NCBI GenBank assembly: GCA_963696075.1
Contig: CAVOJD010000012.1
Coordinates: 1 to 64,000 of the forward strand
Reading direction: 5' to 3'
Length of the DNA stretch: 64,000 nucleotides
Origin: CAJQQK01 sp963696075
GTDB lineage: Bacteria > Pseudomonadota > Alphaproteobacteria > Rhizobiales > Hyphomicrobiaceae
The notes below the pieces were generated by a model. That model was not told where the DNA came from. It ran no database searches and was given only the letters and a program-made list of their open reading frames with translations. This document shows positions 20,412 through 29,183 of this stretch, one piece after another. Both the position numbers and the translations under genes were made by a program. How positions within the stretch are numbered: the first letter of the stretch is position 1; each line of letters opens with the position of its first letter.

Positions 20412-23028
20412 TGCCGGCCGCGCGCCACACCTGTACCGTACCGTCCGCCTTGCCCGAGACGATCAACCGTCCACCCGCCCCGAGCGCCACCGCCCGCACC
20501 GCCGCACCGGCCGCCCCGAACGTCTGCCGCTCACCGCGCTGCTCACGATCCCACAGCCGGATCGTCCCATCCGCGCTCGCAGAAACAAACTGCCGCCCCC
20601 CGCCGACAAACCGCAGCGCCGTGACCCGCCCCTCATGCCCCCGATAGCGCAGCAGCCGCTGCCGCTCCGCCGTCGCATAAAGGCTGATCTCGCCATCCAG
20701 CGTACCGATCAGCATCACCTCGCCGTCGGGAGAGAACGCAATCGCCGTTACGAAATCGCGCTGCTTTGGCGTGCGCGCAACCAGGCTCAGGCTCTTTGCT
20801 TCCCAGATCCTCACCGTCCGGTCCGCACTCCCTGACGCGATCAGCCCCGCCTGATCCTGAAAGGCCACCGCCAAAACATCGCGCTCATGCCCCTCGAACG
20901 TGTGCAGCGCGACGGCCGGTTGCCTCATGTCCCAAAGCGACACCGTCCAATCGCTGGCGCCCGCCAGAAACCGCGTCTCACCGGCAAACGCCAACGCCGT
21001 CACGGCCGCCTCGTTTCGCTTGAACGCCTTGAGCCGCATGCCAAGGTTGAGGTTCCACAGCCCGACCCGTCCGTTCTCCTGGCCAACCAGCGCCTGCACG
21101 CCACGCACGGCGAGGCTGAACGCCGGCCCTTCCGGCAAATCGATCGCCCGCTTCGCCGCGAACGTCTCTCCATCCCAAACGCGCAGCCAGCCGTCTGCCC
21201 CGCTCGTCACCAGAAGCGCCCCGCCCTTCGCAAACGCAACGTGCGACACCCCGCCGGTATGCGCTTCGAATGTGCGCATCAGAAGCGTCGGCTGAGACGT
21301 GACCGGCAACACGGAACTCACATCGGAAACATCCCGGCCCTCAGCCGACCCAAAAGGGCGAGCGCCGGAGCGGTTGTAGGCTGGGTCAAAACTCCCCGTT
21401 ACCACCGGCGCCCGGTCCGGCAGCGGCGGCAGGCGGCTCTCGGCCAGGCGCCGCGCCTCGGCGGCCCGCCATTGCGACAGCGTTCCCTCGAAATTCACGA
21501 TCAGCGTCGCAACGCCGACAGCAACCGCCAGCCGCGTCCCGATCGCAAACCATGACATCCGGGCGGGCTTGAGGCTTTTCAAAACGAATGGCCGTTGCCA
21601 TCGGCTCCGAACCCGCACCGGCGCAATCGCCTGAACCGGCTCGACGACAGGATCTTCACGACGAGCCTCGCCCTTGCGATCTTCTTCGCCCTCACCATCC
21701 CCCGCACCACGATGACGGGGTCCCCCATCGCCTGCCGCACCAGTGACCTTGACGAAGGCCAACCGCGTAAAGAGCCCCCCGCGCTTGGCTTGGGATACCG
21801 CCCCGGCCTGGCTGTCCGCCTCCGCCTCACGATCAACCCGGCCGCCTTCAGTGACGGCATCGGCAGCGGCAGAGGCAGAGGCAGAGGCATCGCCAGCAGC
21901 TTTGGCATCGACCTTGACCGTCTCGCGCGGCGATGAACGCACGCCATCGAGAAAATCGACGATCCGCCCCCGCCGCCCCGGCAGATCCGGCGGCGCCATC
22001 AAGCCCATCGCCGCACTGTCACCGTCAGTCAGGATCACCGTTTTCGCGAAGTCTTCCTCATCGCCGGCCGCGCCACCGGCCTCCTGCCCGCGCCCGATCG
22101 AGGTCGCAAACCACCGCCGCTGCGCCTTCTCTTCCGGTGCCAGCAGATCGCCCCGCCACGCTGCAATGCTTTGCGGCCGCTTCTCGATCTCAAGCCGCAA
22201 CCCGCGGTCGATCGCCTTCAGGAATCGCGGCCGGTAGGCACCGACCGCCGCCTCCCGCGCACTCACGAACTCGTCCCGCACCACCCGCGATGGCGCGTCC
22301 GGCGGCCGTTTGCCTGTCACCGCATGATAGAGCGTCGCCGCCAGCGCATAGATGTCTGTCCAAGGCCCCTGCTGCTTGCCGATCTCGGCATATTGCTCAT
22401 AGGGACTGTAGCCCGGCTTGACGAGCGCACTGACCGTTCGCGTGAACTGCGCCAGGTCTCCCCGCGCCGCACCGAAATCAATCAGCACCGGCGAGCCGTC
22501 ACGGCGCACAATGATATTGTCCGGCGCGATATCGCGATGCAGCAGGTCCGCCGCATGAACCACGCTGAGCGCCTCCAGCAGCGGCTCAACCAACCGGTCG
22601 AGTTCGCGTTGCCGCGGCGCGCGGCCAAGTTCTTGAAGCCAGCGCTTGAAGCTGTGCCCCTCTTCATATTTCAGAACGATATAGGCGGTGTTGTTCGCCC
22701 TGAAATAGCGGTAGACGCGCACGATATTGGGATGGTCGAACCGCGCCAGCACCTGGCCTTCGTCGATGAACCGCTCAAGCCCCCAGTCATAGTCAGGCGC
22801 ACAGTCTGCCGATCGCGGCACCGCCGTGCGCCGGCCGCGCCGCGCGGCAAAATCAGCCGGGAAATATTCCTTGATCGCAACCAGCCGGTCGAGCGCGATC
22901 TCCCGCGCCAGATAGGTGACGCCGAAGCCGCCTGCATCCAGCACCTGCTCGATCCGGAAATCTCCGACCAGCTCCGTGCCGGGCATCAATGTCTCGACGT
23001 GACTCATGCTCCCCCGCACTTGCGTCAT
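20404..23028 (-). CDS. Membrane Ser/Thr protein kinase with C-terminal seven-bladed WD40 propeller
   Basis: The 874-residue product has a Hanks-type kinase domain (about 20-300): Gly loop DAGGFGVTYL, ATP-binding Lys53 in VAIKEYF, HRDIAPDN at 164-171 and DFG at 184-186. HRDIAPDN in place of HRDLKPxN is a known bacterial variant that lacks the usual Lys. A KTVILTD motif (329-335) is followed by a long acidic/Ala-rich linker, one membrane helix (about 491-512), and seven WD40 repeats (about 588-874; for example SGADGWLRVWD, SGSADRTVRIWE, SASADGTIRLWD), enough for one closed propeller facing the periplasm. A start at 23007 (MSHVETL) is possible. The next gene overlaps by four bases; FHA and PP2C genes lie divergently. 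The predicted role is a sensor kinase reading an external ligand. Confidence 0.9.
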   Translation of the reverse strand: MTQVRGSMSHVETLMPGTELVGDFRIEQVLDAGGFGVTYLAREIALDRLVAIKEYFPADFAARRGRRTAVPRSADCAPDYDWGLERFIDEGQVLARFDHPNIVRVYRYFRANNTAYIVLKYEEGHSFKRWLQELGRAPRQRELDRLVEPLLEALSVVHAADLLHRDIAPDNIIVRRDGSPVLIDFGAARGDLAQFTRTVSALVKPGYSPYEQYAEIGKQQGPWTDIYALAATLYHAVTGKRPPDAPSRVVRDEFVSAREAAVGAYRPRFLKAIDRGLRLEIEKRPQSIAAWRGDLLAPEEKAQRRWFATSIGRGQEAGGAAGDEEDFAKTVILTDGDSAAMGLMAPPDLPGRRGRIVDFLDGVRSSPRETVKVDAKAAGDASASASAAADAVTEGGRVDREAEADSQAGAVSQAKRGGLFTRLAFVKVTGAAGDGGPRHRGAGDGEGEEDRKGEARREDPVVEPVQAIAPVRVRSRWQRPFVLKSLKPARMSWFAIGTRLAVAVGVATLIVNFEGTLSQWRAAEARRLAESRLPPLPDRAPVVTGSFDPAYNRSGARPFGSAEGRDVSDVSSVLPVTSQPTLLMRTFEAHTGGVSHVAFAKGGALLVTSGADGWLRVWDGETFAAKRAIDLPEGPAFSLAVRGVQALVGQENGRVGLWNLNLGMRLKAFKRNEAAVTALAFAGETRFLAGASDWTVSLWDMRQPAVALHTFEGHERDVLAVAFQDQAGLIASGSADRTVRIWEAKSLSLVARTPKQRDFVTAIAFSPDGEVMLIGTLDGEISLYATAERQRLLRYRGHEGRVTALRFVGGGRQFVSASADGTIRLWDREQRGERQTFGAAGAAVRAVALGAGGRLIVSGKADGTVQVWRAAGIE

Positions 23029-23214
23029 GCGTCACCCAGCGAACCGACCGGCAGTGCCCAGACCGGCGCTGGAGACCGGCGCTGGCTCGCCTGGCGAGCC
23101 CCATTCCGTCCCACGCACCCGCTGATCGGATGAGAATCGCCGCATTCATGCCGAAAGAATGTGGCAAGCCCCCGGCGACTCGTTCGATTATGACCCCATG
23201 CCCCCGCTCAAAAA

Positions 23215-23799
23215 ATGTCGACACTGAATTACGCAAGTATTTTCAACGGCTTTTTATCTGACACCAGCTTCTGGCCCGCCCTCGTCGCGTGGCTGGACAC
23301 CGCTCACATTGATCTCGATTGGCTCGAATCACGGCTGCGCGAATCACCAGCCCTCGTCCTCGCCATCACCGCAACCGTGCTATTCCCGCTCTTGGCCGCC
23401 ACTGGCTCGCTCCTGCGCCTGGCCTTGCCGGGGTCGCCCTCAACCGTGCCCCATCGCGCCGCCGGCCTGTCTCCGGCACCGCACAACTCAGCTACCCATC
23501 AGCGCGCTCTTCTCGAGTTCCAGCGTCATGACTGGATGCCCTTTGAGATCGGCCACGCAATCGTCCGAATCGGCCGCGAGAAGGACAATGAGATCGTGCT
23601 CGATCATCCGACCGTCCACCGCTATCACGCCGTCATCGAACGCACCTCCGACGGTGACATCCACATTGCCTACGTCGGCGCACCCGGTGGCAATGTCCTG
23701 CGCGTCAACGGGCGCAAAGCAACCCGACATCACCTGACCGGCGGCGAAATACTGGATATCGGGGCAATCAAGTTGCGTTTCACACTAACCGGCGCCTAG
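23215..23799 (+). CDS. Membrane-anchored FHA-domain protein
   Basis: This 194-residue protein, divergent from the kinase gene, starts with a hydrophilic segment, then one membrane helix (about residues 47-70, ALVLAITATVLFPLLAATGS), a Pro/Ser-rich linker and a C-terminal forkhead-associated domain (about 100-192). FHA landmarks are present: IGREKDNEIVL with the conserved Gly-Arg, HPTVHRYHAVIE with the Ser/Thr-x-x-His position, and VNGRKATRHHL. FHA domains bind phosphothreonine peptides, here probably on the neighbouring kinase or its targets at the inner membrane. The gene is the first of three plus-strand genes that end with the PP2C phosphatase. Confidence 0.82.
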   Translation: MSTLNYASIFNGFLSDTSFWPALVAWLDTAHIDLDWLESRLRESPALVLAITATVLFPLLAATGSLLRLALPGSPSTVPHRAAGLSPAPHNSATHQRALLEFQRHDWMPFEIGHAIVRIGREKDNEIVLDHPTVHRYHAVIERTSDGDIHIAYVGAPGGNVLRVNGRKATRHHLTGGEILDIGAIKLRFTLTGA

Positions 23800-23800
23800 T

Positions 23801-23890
23801 CTGCCGCAACGCGGCAGCAATAAAACTAGGCTGCCAAGTTGCGGCAGCAATCAAGTTAGTCTGCCACAGCGCGGCGGCGATCAAGACAGC
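23801..23890. repeat. Three tandem 30-base repeats, each with a short hairpin
   Basis: Immediately after the FHA gene stop lie three exact-length units at 23801-23830, 23831-23860 and 23861-23890. Each starts CTGCC, contains GCGGC(A/G)GC and ends in an A-rich part of the type ATCAAG. In unit 1 CTGCCGC and GCGGCAG form a hairpin; units 2 and 3 keep most of the pairing. They are adjacent with no spacers, so this is not a CRISPR array. Confidence 0.75.
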
Positions 23891-23967
23891 CCTATCGACG
23901 GCTGCCATCGCCGCGCGGGAACCAGACGCCGAATGCGCGCGTTGATTTTCGGGGGAAACATCAAACC

Positions 23968-24621
23968 ATGCAGGACAAACCGGACAACATGGGCCAAAGC
24001 CCGACGCTTCCCGCGCACCGCTTACCGCCGGCCCCGCCATCGCCCCGCCCTGCCATCAAGAGCGCCGCGGAAGCTGCCCGAGAAGCGCGCGGCGGCACCC
24101 CCAACGTTCCCCCTGTCGCCCCGCCATCCCCCTCGCCGCAACCAACTGGCCACGCACCCGCTGCGCCTGCAGCCACACCGTCAACACCGAGCGACACCAA
24201 GACCCAGCTCATGCGCGGCAACCGCAACATAGCCCGTGGCGAATTCAAGTGTGATCCCGTCGTCGGCTGGCTTGTCGTCGTTGGCGGCAACGGCGTCGGC
24301 GCCTATCGTCCTGTTTTCGAAGGCAACAACACGATCGGCCGATCGCATGAAAACCGCATCCCGATCGATTTCGGCGACACCGCCATCTCAGGCCGCGAAC
24401 AGGCCTATATCCGTTACGATTCCACCGATCGCTCGTTTCTGTTCGTCCCCAACCTCGCCAAGACCAACGTCGTCTCCGTCAACGACACCCGACCGACAGC
24501 GGCGGTTCCCCTCGAGGCGATGGATGTGATTACAATGGGCCGAACCCAGCTTGTCTTCGTCCCGTTCTGCGGCCGCGAATTCGACTGGAGCGAACTCGCC
24601 TCCCTCGACGGCCGCGACTAG
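23968..24621 (+). CDS. Cytoplasmic FHA-domain protein with a TKTQLM motif
   Basis: The 217-residue product begins with about 75 residues rich in Pro and Ala, presumably disordered, ending in SDTKTQLMRG. A forkhead-associated domain follows (about 95-200): VVVGGNGVGAYRPVFEG, IGRSHENRIPI with the conserved Gly-Arg-Ser, SGREQAYI in the place of SRxHA, and VNDTRP. It has no membrane segment. The TKTQLM motif just ahead of the FHA domain resembles the phosphothreonine site that bacterial STPKs place next to FHA domains (as in GarA-type proteins), and the neighbouring kinase carries KTVIL. It probably is a kinase substrate and phosphothreonine reader in one chain. It precedes the phosphatase gene by 21 bases. 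Confidence 0.82.
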   Translation: MQDKPDNMGQSPTLPAHRLPPAPPSPRPAIKSAAEAAREARGGTPNVPPVAPPSPSPQPTGHAPAAPAATPSTPSDTKTQLMRGNRNIARGEFKCDPVVGWLVVVGGNGVGAYRPVFEGNNTIGRSHENRIPIDFGDTAISGREQAYIRYDSTDRSFLFVPNLAKTNVVSVNDTRPTAAVPLEAMDVITMGRTQLVFVPFCGREFDWSELASLDGRD

Positions 24622-24642
24622 GCGCCGGTCGAGACGGGCGCG

Positions 24643-25584
24643 TTGAACGCCAACGAAGATAATGGCGTTAGGAGTATGAAAGCAGTGGCCTTCGAGTGTG
24701 CATTAAGCGCGACACGCGGGCGCCGCCCCTACCAGGAAGATTCCGCAATCTTCTGGCCGGGCAGCGCCACGTTCACCCACGACCTTCCTCTGCCATCAAA
24801 CGACCCTGCCCGTCTCGTTGCCATTCTCGCCGATGGCATGGGCGGCCATGCCGGCGGCGCCATCGCCAGCAGGATCGCCTGCCAGACCTGCCTCGAAGGC
24901 CTCGCCGGCCTTTTGGATCTCGCACCGTTCCAGGCCGAAGCCGCCGCAACCCATAACCGCTCCGATGCCGCGGCTGAGGAAGACCAGCCGGACAGCCCCC
25001 CCGGTGAAACGACGCTGACACGGCCCCCGCGCCCTGCAACAGACGATCTCACCGCCGCCCTTTGCGCAGCCAATGCCGAAATTGGCGCCGAGGCAGCCCG
25101 GGACACAAAACTGACCGGCATGGGCACCACCCTGGTCGCCACCGCCTTCACGCCCGAGACCCTCGAGTGGGTCAGCGTCGGCGACAGCCCGCTCTACCTC
25201 TATCGCGGCGGCGAAATCGCCCTCTTGAACGAGGATCACTCCCTCGCGCCCGCGCTCGACCAACTCGCACGCGACGGCCACATCACGCCCGAGGCAGCCC
25301 TCGCCGACCCCCGCCGCCACATGCTCCGCTCCGCGCTTTCCGGCGAACCCCTCGACCTCGTCGACCGTTGCCGCAAACCGCTCGCCCTTCACCCCGGCGA
25401 CATCATCATCCTCGCCAGCGACGGCCTCCAAACCCTCGAAACCAGCGAGATCGCCCGCATCATCACGGCCAAAAACACAGCTGCACCGGATGAAATCGCA
25501 GCCAGCCTCATCGACGCTGTCGAACAGCGCCGTGAGCCATATCAGGACAACGCCACCGTCATGGTGATCCGCAAACCCGCGTGA
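24643..25584 (+). CDS. PP2C-family Ser/Thr protein phosphatase
   Basis: The frame from a TTG at 24643 gives 313 residues; an ATG at 24676 (MKAVAFE) is a good alternative and would remove 11 residues. The PPM/PP2C motifs are complete: RRPYQEDS, LADGMGGHAGG with the metal Asp, GMGTTLVA, VGDSPLYL, LASDGLQTLE and DNATVMVI. A Pro/Thr-rich insertion of about 60 residues sits between the first metal motif and GMGTT. PP2C enzymes remove phosphate from Ser/Thr and here would oppose the kinase encoded at 20404-23028, closing a write (kinase), read (two FHA proteins), erase (phosphatase) set. Confidence 0.92.
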   Translation: MNANEDNGVRSMKAVAFECALSATRGRRPYQEDSAIFWPGSATFTHDLPLPSNDPARLVAILADGMGGHAGGAIASRIACQTCLEGLAGLLDLAPFQAEAAATHNRSDAAAEEDQPDSPPGETTLTRPPRPATDDLTAALCAANAEIGAEAARDTKLTGMGTTLVATAFTPETLEWVSVGDSPLYLYRGGEIALLNEDHSLAPALDQLARDGHITPEAALADPRRHMLRSALSGEPLDLVDRCRKPLALHPGDIIILASDGLQTLETSEIARIITAKNTAAPDEIAASLIDAVEQRREPYQDNATVMVIRKPA

Positions 25585-25756
25585 CCAGCCCTCGCCCAGA
25601 GGCGAAAGCGCACACCCACGCCCGCAATCGATCATCTGATTGCCCCGGGCAGGCGATGCGGTTTAACTGCAACCGAATTCCAGCTCTTCTCCTCCGACAG
25701 TTCGTCGGGCCTCGATTGGACGGTCCAGACCACTGCCGCCCGGTCGAAACGCACCC

Positions 25757-26989
25757 ATGACTGACACCGAACCTCAACCCGCGGACCGCCGCGAAATTCG
25801 TCGCAACGTGGGCCTCCTGGCCGTCTGCCAGGCCCTCTTCATGTGCGTCACGACGATGGCGATCGCCACGACACCGCTGGCCGGTTATGCCCTGCTCGGC
25901 GTCGATAAGACCTTCGCCACACTGCCACTCGTGCTCAACCACGTCGGCATCATGACGATGACGATCCCCGCCTCGCTTCTGATGGGCCGGATCGGCCGCC
26001 GCGCCGGCTTCACCATCGGCGCCACCCTGGCGATGGGCTCTGGCGCCGTCTCTTTGTTCGCGATTTACGAACAGAGCTTCCTGCTCCTCAACGTCGGCGC
26101 GCTGTTGCTTGGCTTCTCGTCGTCGTTTGCTTGGTATTACCGCTTCGCCGCCGCCGATGTTTCCGATGAGGCCTACCGCCCCAAGGCCATCGCGCTCGTC
26201 ATGGCCGGTGGCGTCGTCGCCGGCATCGTCGGCCCGCAAACGGCCAAATGGGCCCTCCACTGGCTCGACCCCGTCGTCTTCGCCGGCGTCTACCTGATGA
26301 CCATGATCTTCGCCGGCGCCGCCATTCTCGTCATCCAGGGCATCCGCATCCCGCGCCTGACAAAGGCACAGCTCGCCGAAGGCGGCCGGCCGATGTCCGA
26401 GATTATCCGCCAACCCGCCTACATCGTCGCACTGACATCATCGATGTTCGGCTACGGCGTGATGACCCTCGTCATGTCCGCCACCCCGCTCGCCATGCTG
26501 GCCTGCGGTTTTCACTTCAACGATAGCGCAACCGTCATCCAAGGCCACGTCATCGGCATGTTCCTGCCGTCGTTCTTTACTGGCCACCTGATCACTCGTT
26601 TCGGCGTGCTCAGTATCATTGCAGCCGGCGCCATCATTCAGATGGGCTGCGCGGTCATCAACCTGTCCGGCATCGAGTTCATGCACTTCTTCGCAGCCAA
26701 CGTCCTCGTCGGCATCGGCTGGAACTTCACCTACGTCGGCGGCTCGACGCTGCTCACAACCACCTATCGCCCTGCCGAGCGCGCCAAAGTGCAGGCAAGC
26801 CACGACTTTGTCGTCTACGCCACGACCGCCATATCCGCGGGTCTGTCAGGCATCCTTCAGGCAAAAGTCGGCTGGCAGATCGTCAACATCGCAGCCCTGC
26901 CCCTGATGGGCATTGTCTTCATCGCAGCCCTTGCCCTCGCCCGCCACCAGGCCCGCAACGCAGCCACCACCGGCCCCGCCTCAGGCTAA
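25757..26989 (+). CDS. Major facilitator superfamily transporter
   Basis: The 410-residue protein has about twelve hydrophobic segments and the MFS loop 2-3 motif in the form LLMGRIGRRAGFTIGA. A central cytoplasmic loop (RIPRLTKAQLAEGGRPMSEI) separates the halves. The overall pattern resembles the group of MFS carriers without assigned substrate found in many alphaproteobacteria (YfkF/YbfB-like architecture, a loose comparison). It overlaps the converging amidase gene by nine bases at 26981-26989, and lies after the phosphatase gene with a 170-base gap that holds no gene. The substrate cannot be inferred. Confidence 0.82.
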   Translation: MTDTEPQPADRREIRRNVGLLAVCQALFMCVTTMAIATTPLAGYALLGVDKTFATLPLVLNHVGIMTMTIPASLLMGRIGRRAGFTIGATLAMGSGAVSLFAIYEQSFLLLNVGALLLGFSSSFAWYYRFAAADVSDEAYRPKAIALVMAGGVVAGIVGPQTAKWALHWLDPVVFAGVYLMTMIFAGAAILVIQGIRIPRLTKAQLAEGGRPMSEIIRQPAYIVALTSSMFGYGVMTLVMSATPLAMLACGFHFNDSATVIQGHVIGMFLPSFFTGHLITRFGVLSIIAAGAIIQMGCAVINLSGIEFMHFFAANVLVGIGWNFTYVGGSTLLTTTYRPAERAKVQASHDFVVYATTAISAGLSGILQAKVGWQIVNIAALPLMGIVFIAALALARHQARNAATTGPASG

Positions 26990-28417
26990 CGCCAGCTTCG
27001 CGATATCTGGCACCGCCCGCGCCGTTTCCCGGTTGCCCGCAAGCACCTGTTCCAGCGAATAGGCAACCTCAAGCACGAGCGCGTCCGACCCATTCGGCCC
27101 AACCACCTGAATACCGAACGGCATCCCCTTGTGGTCCACCCCGCACGGCAGCGAGACCACCGATGGCACCCCCACCGTCAACCCGTAGACGATCGCAAGC
27201 CACGTCATATAGGTCGGCATTTTCTCACCATTGATCTCGCCGACCGAGAACTCGGCATGCGGGAAGGGCGACACCGACGCCGTCGGGCAGATCATCACGT
27301 CGAAATCCTCGAAGAACTCGAGAAACCGGCGATAGAGCTTGCCCTGTTCGACCTGCGCCCAGGCAACCTCACGCGCCGTAAAGGCAAGTCCGCGTTCCGT
27401 GTTGTCGATCACGTTGACGTCGAGCTTCTCGCGATGATTGTCGAGCCGATCCATGTGCGCGCTCGCAAAGTTGATGCCGCGCTGAATCTCGAAGATCTCA
27501 TGGGCATGGCTCAGGTCAGGCTCAGCCGCACTCGTCGTTGCAAACACACTCTTGAAAGTGTCGGTCTTCTTCTGGAACTGCGCGCGAATTTCGTTGTCGA
27601 CCGGCGCAATCCCCAGATCCTCGCTGAACGCCACATTGAGGCTTGAGAGATCACACCCCGTCAGCCGGTCCGGAATCCGCATCACATCATCGCTCGAAAA
27701 CGGATCCCGCTTATCGACATCGATTTGCGCCTTGAGCAAGAGGTGCATGTCGCCAACCGTCCGCCCCATCGGCCCGTTGACGGAAAACGGCGACAGCGGC
27801 GTTGCCCGCTCCGGCCCCGGCACCACGCCGGGCGAGGGGCGAAAACCGACAACGCCCGAGAATGCCGCCGGCGTCCGAAGACTGCCGCCATAATCAGATC
27901 CTGTCGCCAGCGGCACCTGCCCCAGCGCAAGAGCGACCGCGGAACCGCCCGACGACCCGCCGCACGTCTTCTGCGGATCGAACGGATTGCCCGTTGCCCC
28001 ATAAACCCGGTTGCGCGTATTCGCCCCCGCCCCGAACTCCGGCGTATTGGTCTTGGCCAGCACGATCGCGCCTTCATCGCGCAGATTGGCGACCGTCGTC
28101 TCGTCCTCGTCCGGCACATGATCTTCGAAAATCAGCGACCCCCACGTCGTCCTGAGCCCGGCCGTCGCCTGCAGGTCCTTGACCCCGATCGGCAGCCCGT
28201 GGAGCAGGCCCAGCGGCTCTCCATGCACGACAGCCCGCTCGGCATCGCGCGCAACCTCCAGCGCAGCCTCCGCATCCATCGCGACGATCGCGTTCACCGC
28301 GCCGTTCGTCGCCTCGATGCGCTTGATGCAGCTCTCGACGAGTTCAACCGGCGACAGTTGTTTCGCTGAAATCATCCGGCGCGCCTCGACGGCGGAAAGA
28401 TCACACGGCTCCGACAT
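26981..28417 (-). CDS. Amidase of the amidase signature (GatA-like) family
   Basis: The 478-residue enzyme has the Ser-cisSer-Lys triad of amidase signature enzymes: Lys80 in IGVKD, the cis-Ser within CGGSSGGS (about 155), and the nucleophile in GSDYGGSLR (about Ser179), with the FSGVVGFRPS strand after it. These hydrolases split carboxamides to acid and ammonia. GatA of the tRNA amidotransferase is unlikely because gatC/gatB are absent and the sequence departs from GatA outside the triad. It is the last gene of a minus-strand row (FAD oxidase, dgoK, dgoA, amidase; 64-base gap after dgoA) and may share the transcript. The substrate is unknown. Confidence 0.88.
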   Translation of the reverse strand: MSEPCDLSAVEARRMISAKQLSPVELVESCIKRIEATNGAVNAIVAMDAEAALEVARDAERAVVHGEPLGLLHGLPIGVKDLQATAGLRTTWGSLIFEDHVPDEDETTVANLRDEGAIVLAKTNTPEFGAGANTRNRVYGATGNPFDPQKTCGGSSGGSAVALALGQVPLATGSDYGGSLRTPAAFSGVVGFRPSPGVVPGPERATPLSPFSVNGPMGRTVGDMHLLLKAQIDVDKRDPFSSDDVMRIPDRLTGCDLSSLNVAFSEDLGIAPVDNEIRAQFQKKTDTFKSVFATTSAAEPDLSHAHEIFEIQRGINFASAHMDRLDNHREKLDVNVIDNTERGLAFTAREVAWAQVEQGKLYRRFLEFFEDFDVMICPTASVSPFPHAEFSVGEINGEKMPTYMTWLAIVYGLTVGVPSVVSLPCGVDHKGMPFGIQVVGPNGSDALVLEVAYSLEQVLAGNRETARAVPDIAKLALA

Positions 28418-28481
28418 GTTGCCTCCCAGGCAGATCCATTACTGACGCTGCACGCAGCGCACGATTTGAAAACTCATTCAT

Positions 28482-29120
28482 TCAGTCGAACCGGCACGCC
28501 GCGACCAGTTCATCGGCCCGCGCCCGCACATCAGCCACCGAACGTCCCGGTGAATAAAGCGCGCCGCCAATTCCAAACCCACTCGCCCCCGCGCCAAGAT
28601 AGTCCAGAACGTTGCCAGCCGACACACCGCCGACCGGCATCAACAGCGTTTCTGGCGGAAACACAGCCCGCCACGCCTTCACCACCGCTGGCGGCAAGGC
28701 TTCGCCAGGAAACATCTTGAGCCCGTCCGCCCCCGCCGCCAACGCCGCGAACCCCTCACTCGGCGTCGCTACGCCTGGCACACAGATAAGACCGTTGCCG
28801 CGCGCCGTCTTGATGATCTGGGCGTCCGAGTGCGGCATCACAATAAGCCGTCCCCCCGCCCCTTTCACCGCGACGACCTGCTCCGGCGTCATCACCGTTC
28901 CCGCGCCAATCAGCACGTCCTCACCGAACGCCTTGGCAAGGTTTCGGATCGACGCGATCGGCTCTGGCGAATTGAGCGGCACCTCGATGATCCGAAAACC
29001 GGCCTCGACCAATGCCTCCCCGATGGGCACCACGTCGTCCGGCTCGACACCCCTGAGGATCGCGATCAGCGGGCACAGAGCCAGCAGATCATCAAGGATC
29101 GTATCGCCCGCATCACTCAT
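28482..29120 (-). CDS. dgoA: 2-dehydro-3-deoxy-6-phosphogalactonate aldolase
   Basis: The 212-residue class I aldolase of the KDPG/KDPGal family splits 2-dehydro-3-deoxy-6-phosphogalactonate to pyruvate and glyceraldehyde 3-phosphate, the last step of D-galactonate (DeLey-Doudoroff) catabolism. Seen: LIAILRG, the general-base Glu46 in RIIEVPLNSP, GAGTV, and Schiff-base Lys135 in GLKMFPGE; the Ser/Pro form of these motifs, with KMFPGE, is that of DgoA rather than Eda. The gene follows dgoK by 63 bases. Its minus-strand start has a GGAAGG site. The dehydratase dgoD is not in the window. Confidence 0.92.
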   Translation of the reverse strand: MSDAGDTILDDLLALCPLIAILRGVEPDDVVPIGEALVEAGFRIIEVPLNSPEPIASIRNLAKAFGEDVLIGAGTVMTPEQVVAVKGAGGRLIVMPHSDAQIIKTARGNGLICVPGVATPSEGFAALAAGADGLKMFPGEALPPAVVKAWRAVFPPETLLMPVGGVSAGNVLDYLGAGASGFGIGGALYSPGRSVADVRARADELVAACRFD

Positions 29121-29183
29121 GGTCTGCGTCCTTCCCTCTCATCTTCTGGGCCGCGCACTCTGCCCCCCGCGTTGCCAACCGGC

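Noticed and set aside
21870..21905. Phase-variable microsatellite in the kinase gene
   Set aside because: The repeated unit is six bases, so changes would keep the frame, and only about four units are present.
23801..23890. CRISPR array
   Set aside because: The 30-base units are contiguous with no unique spacers, and no cas gene is present.
23780..24040. Minus-strand protein with three 10-residue repeats
   Set aside because: The repeats follow from the 30-base DNA repeat; the frame overlaps two good plus-strand genes and has no initiation site.
18969..25584. Type VI secretion regulatory genes (PpkA/Fha/PppA)
   Set aside because: No tss, hcp or vgrG genes occur in the window, and the kinase has a WD40 rather than a VWA domain.
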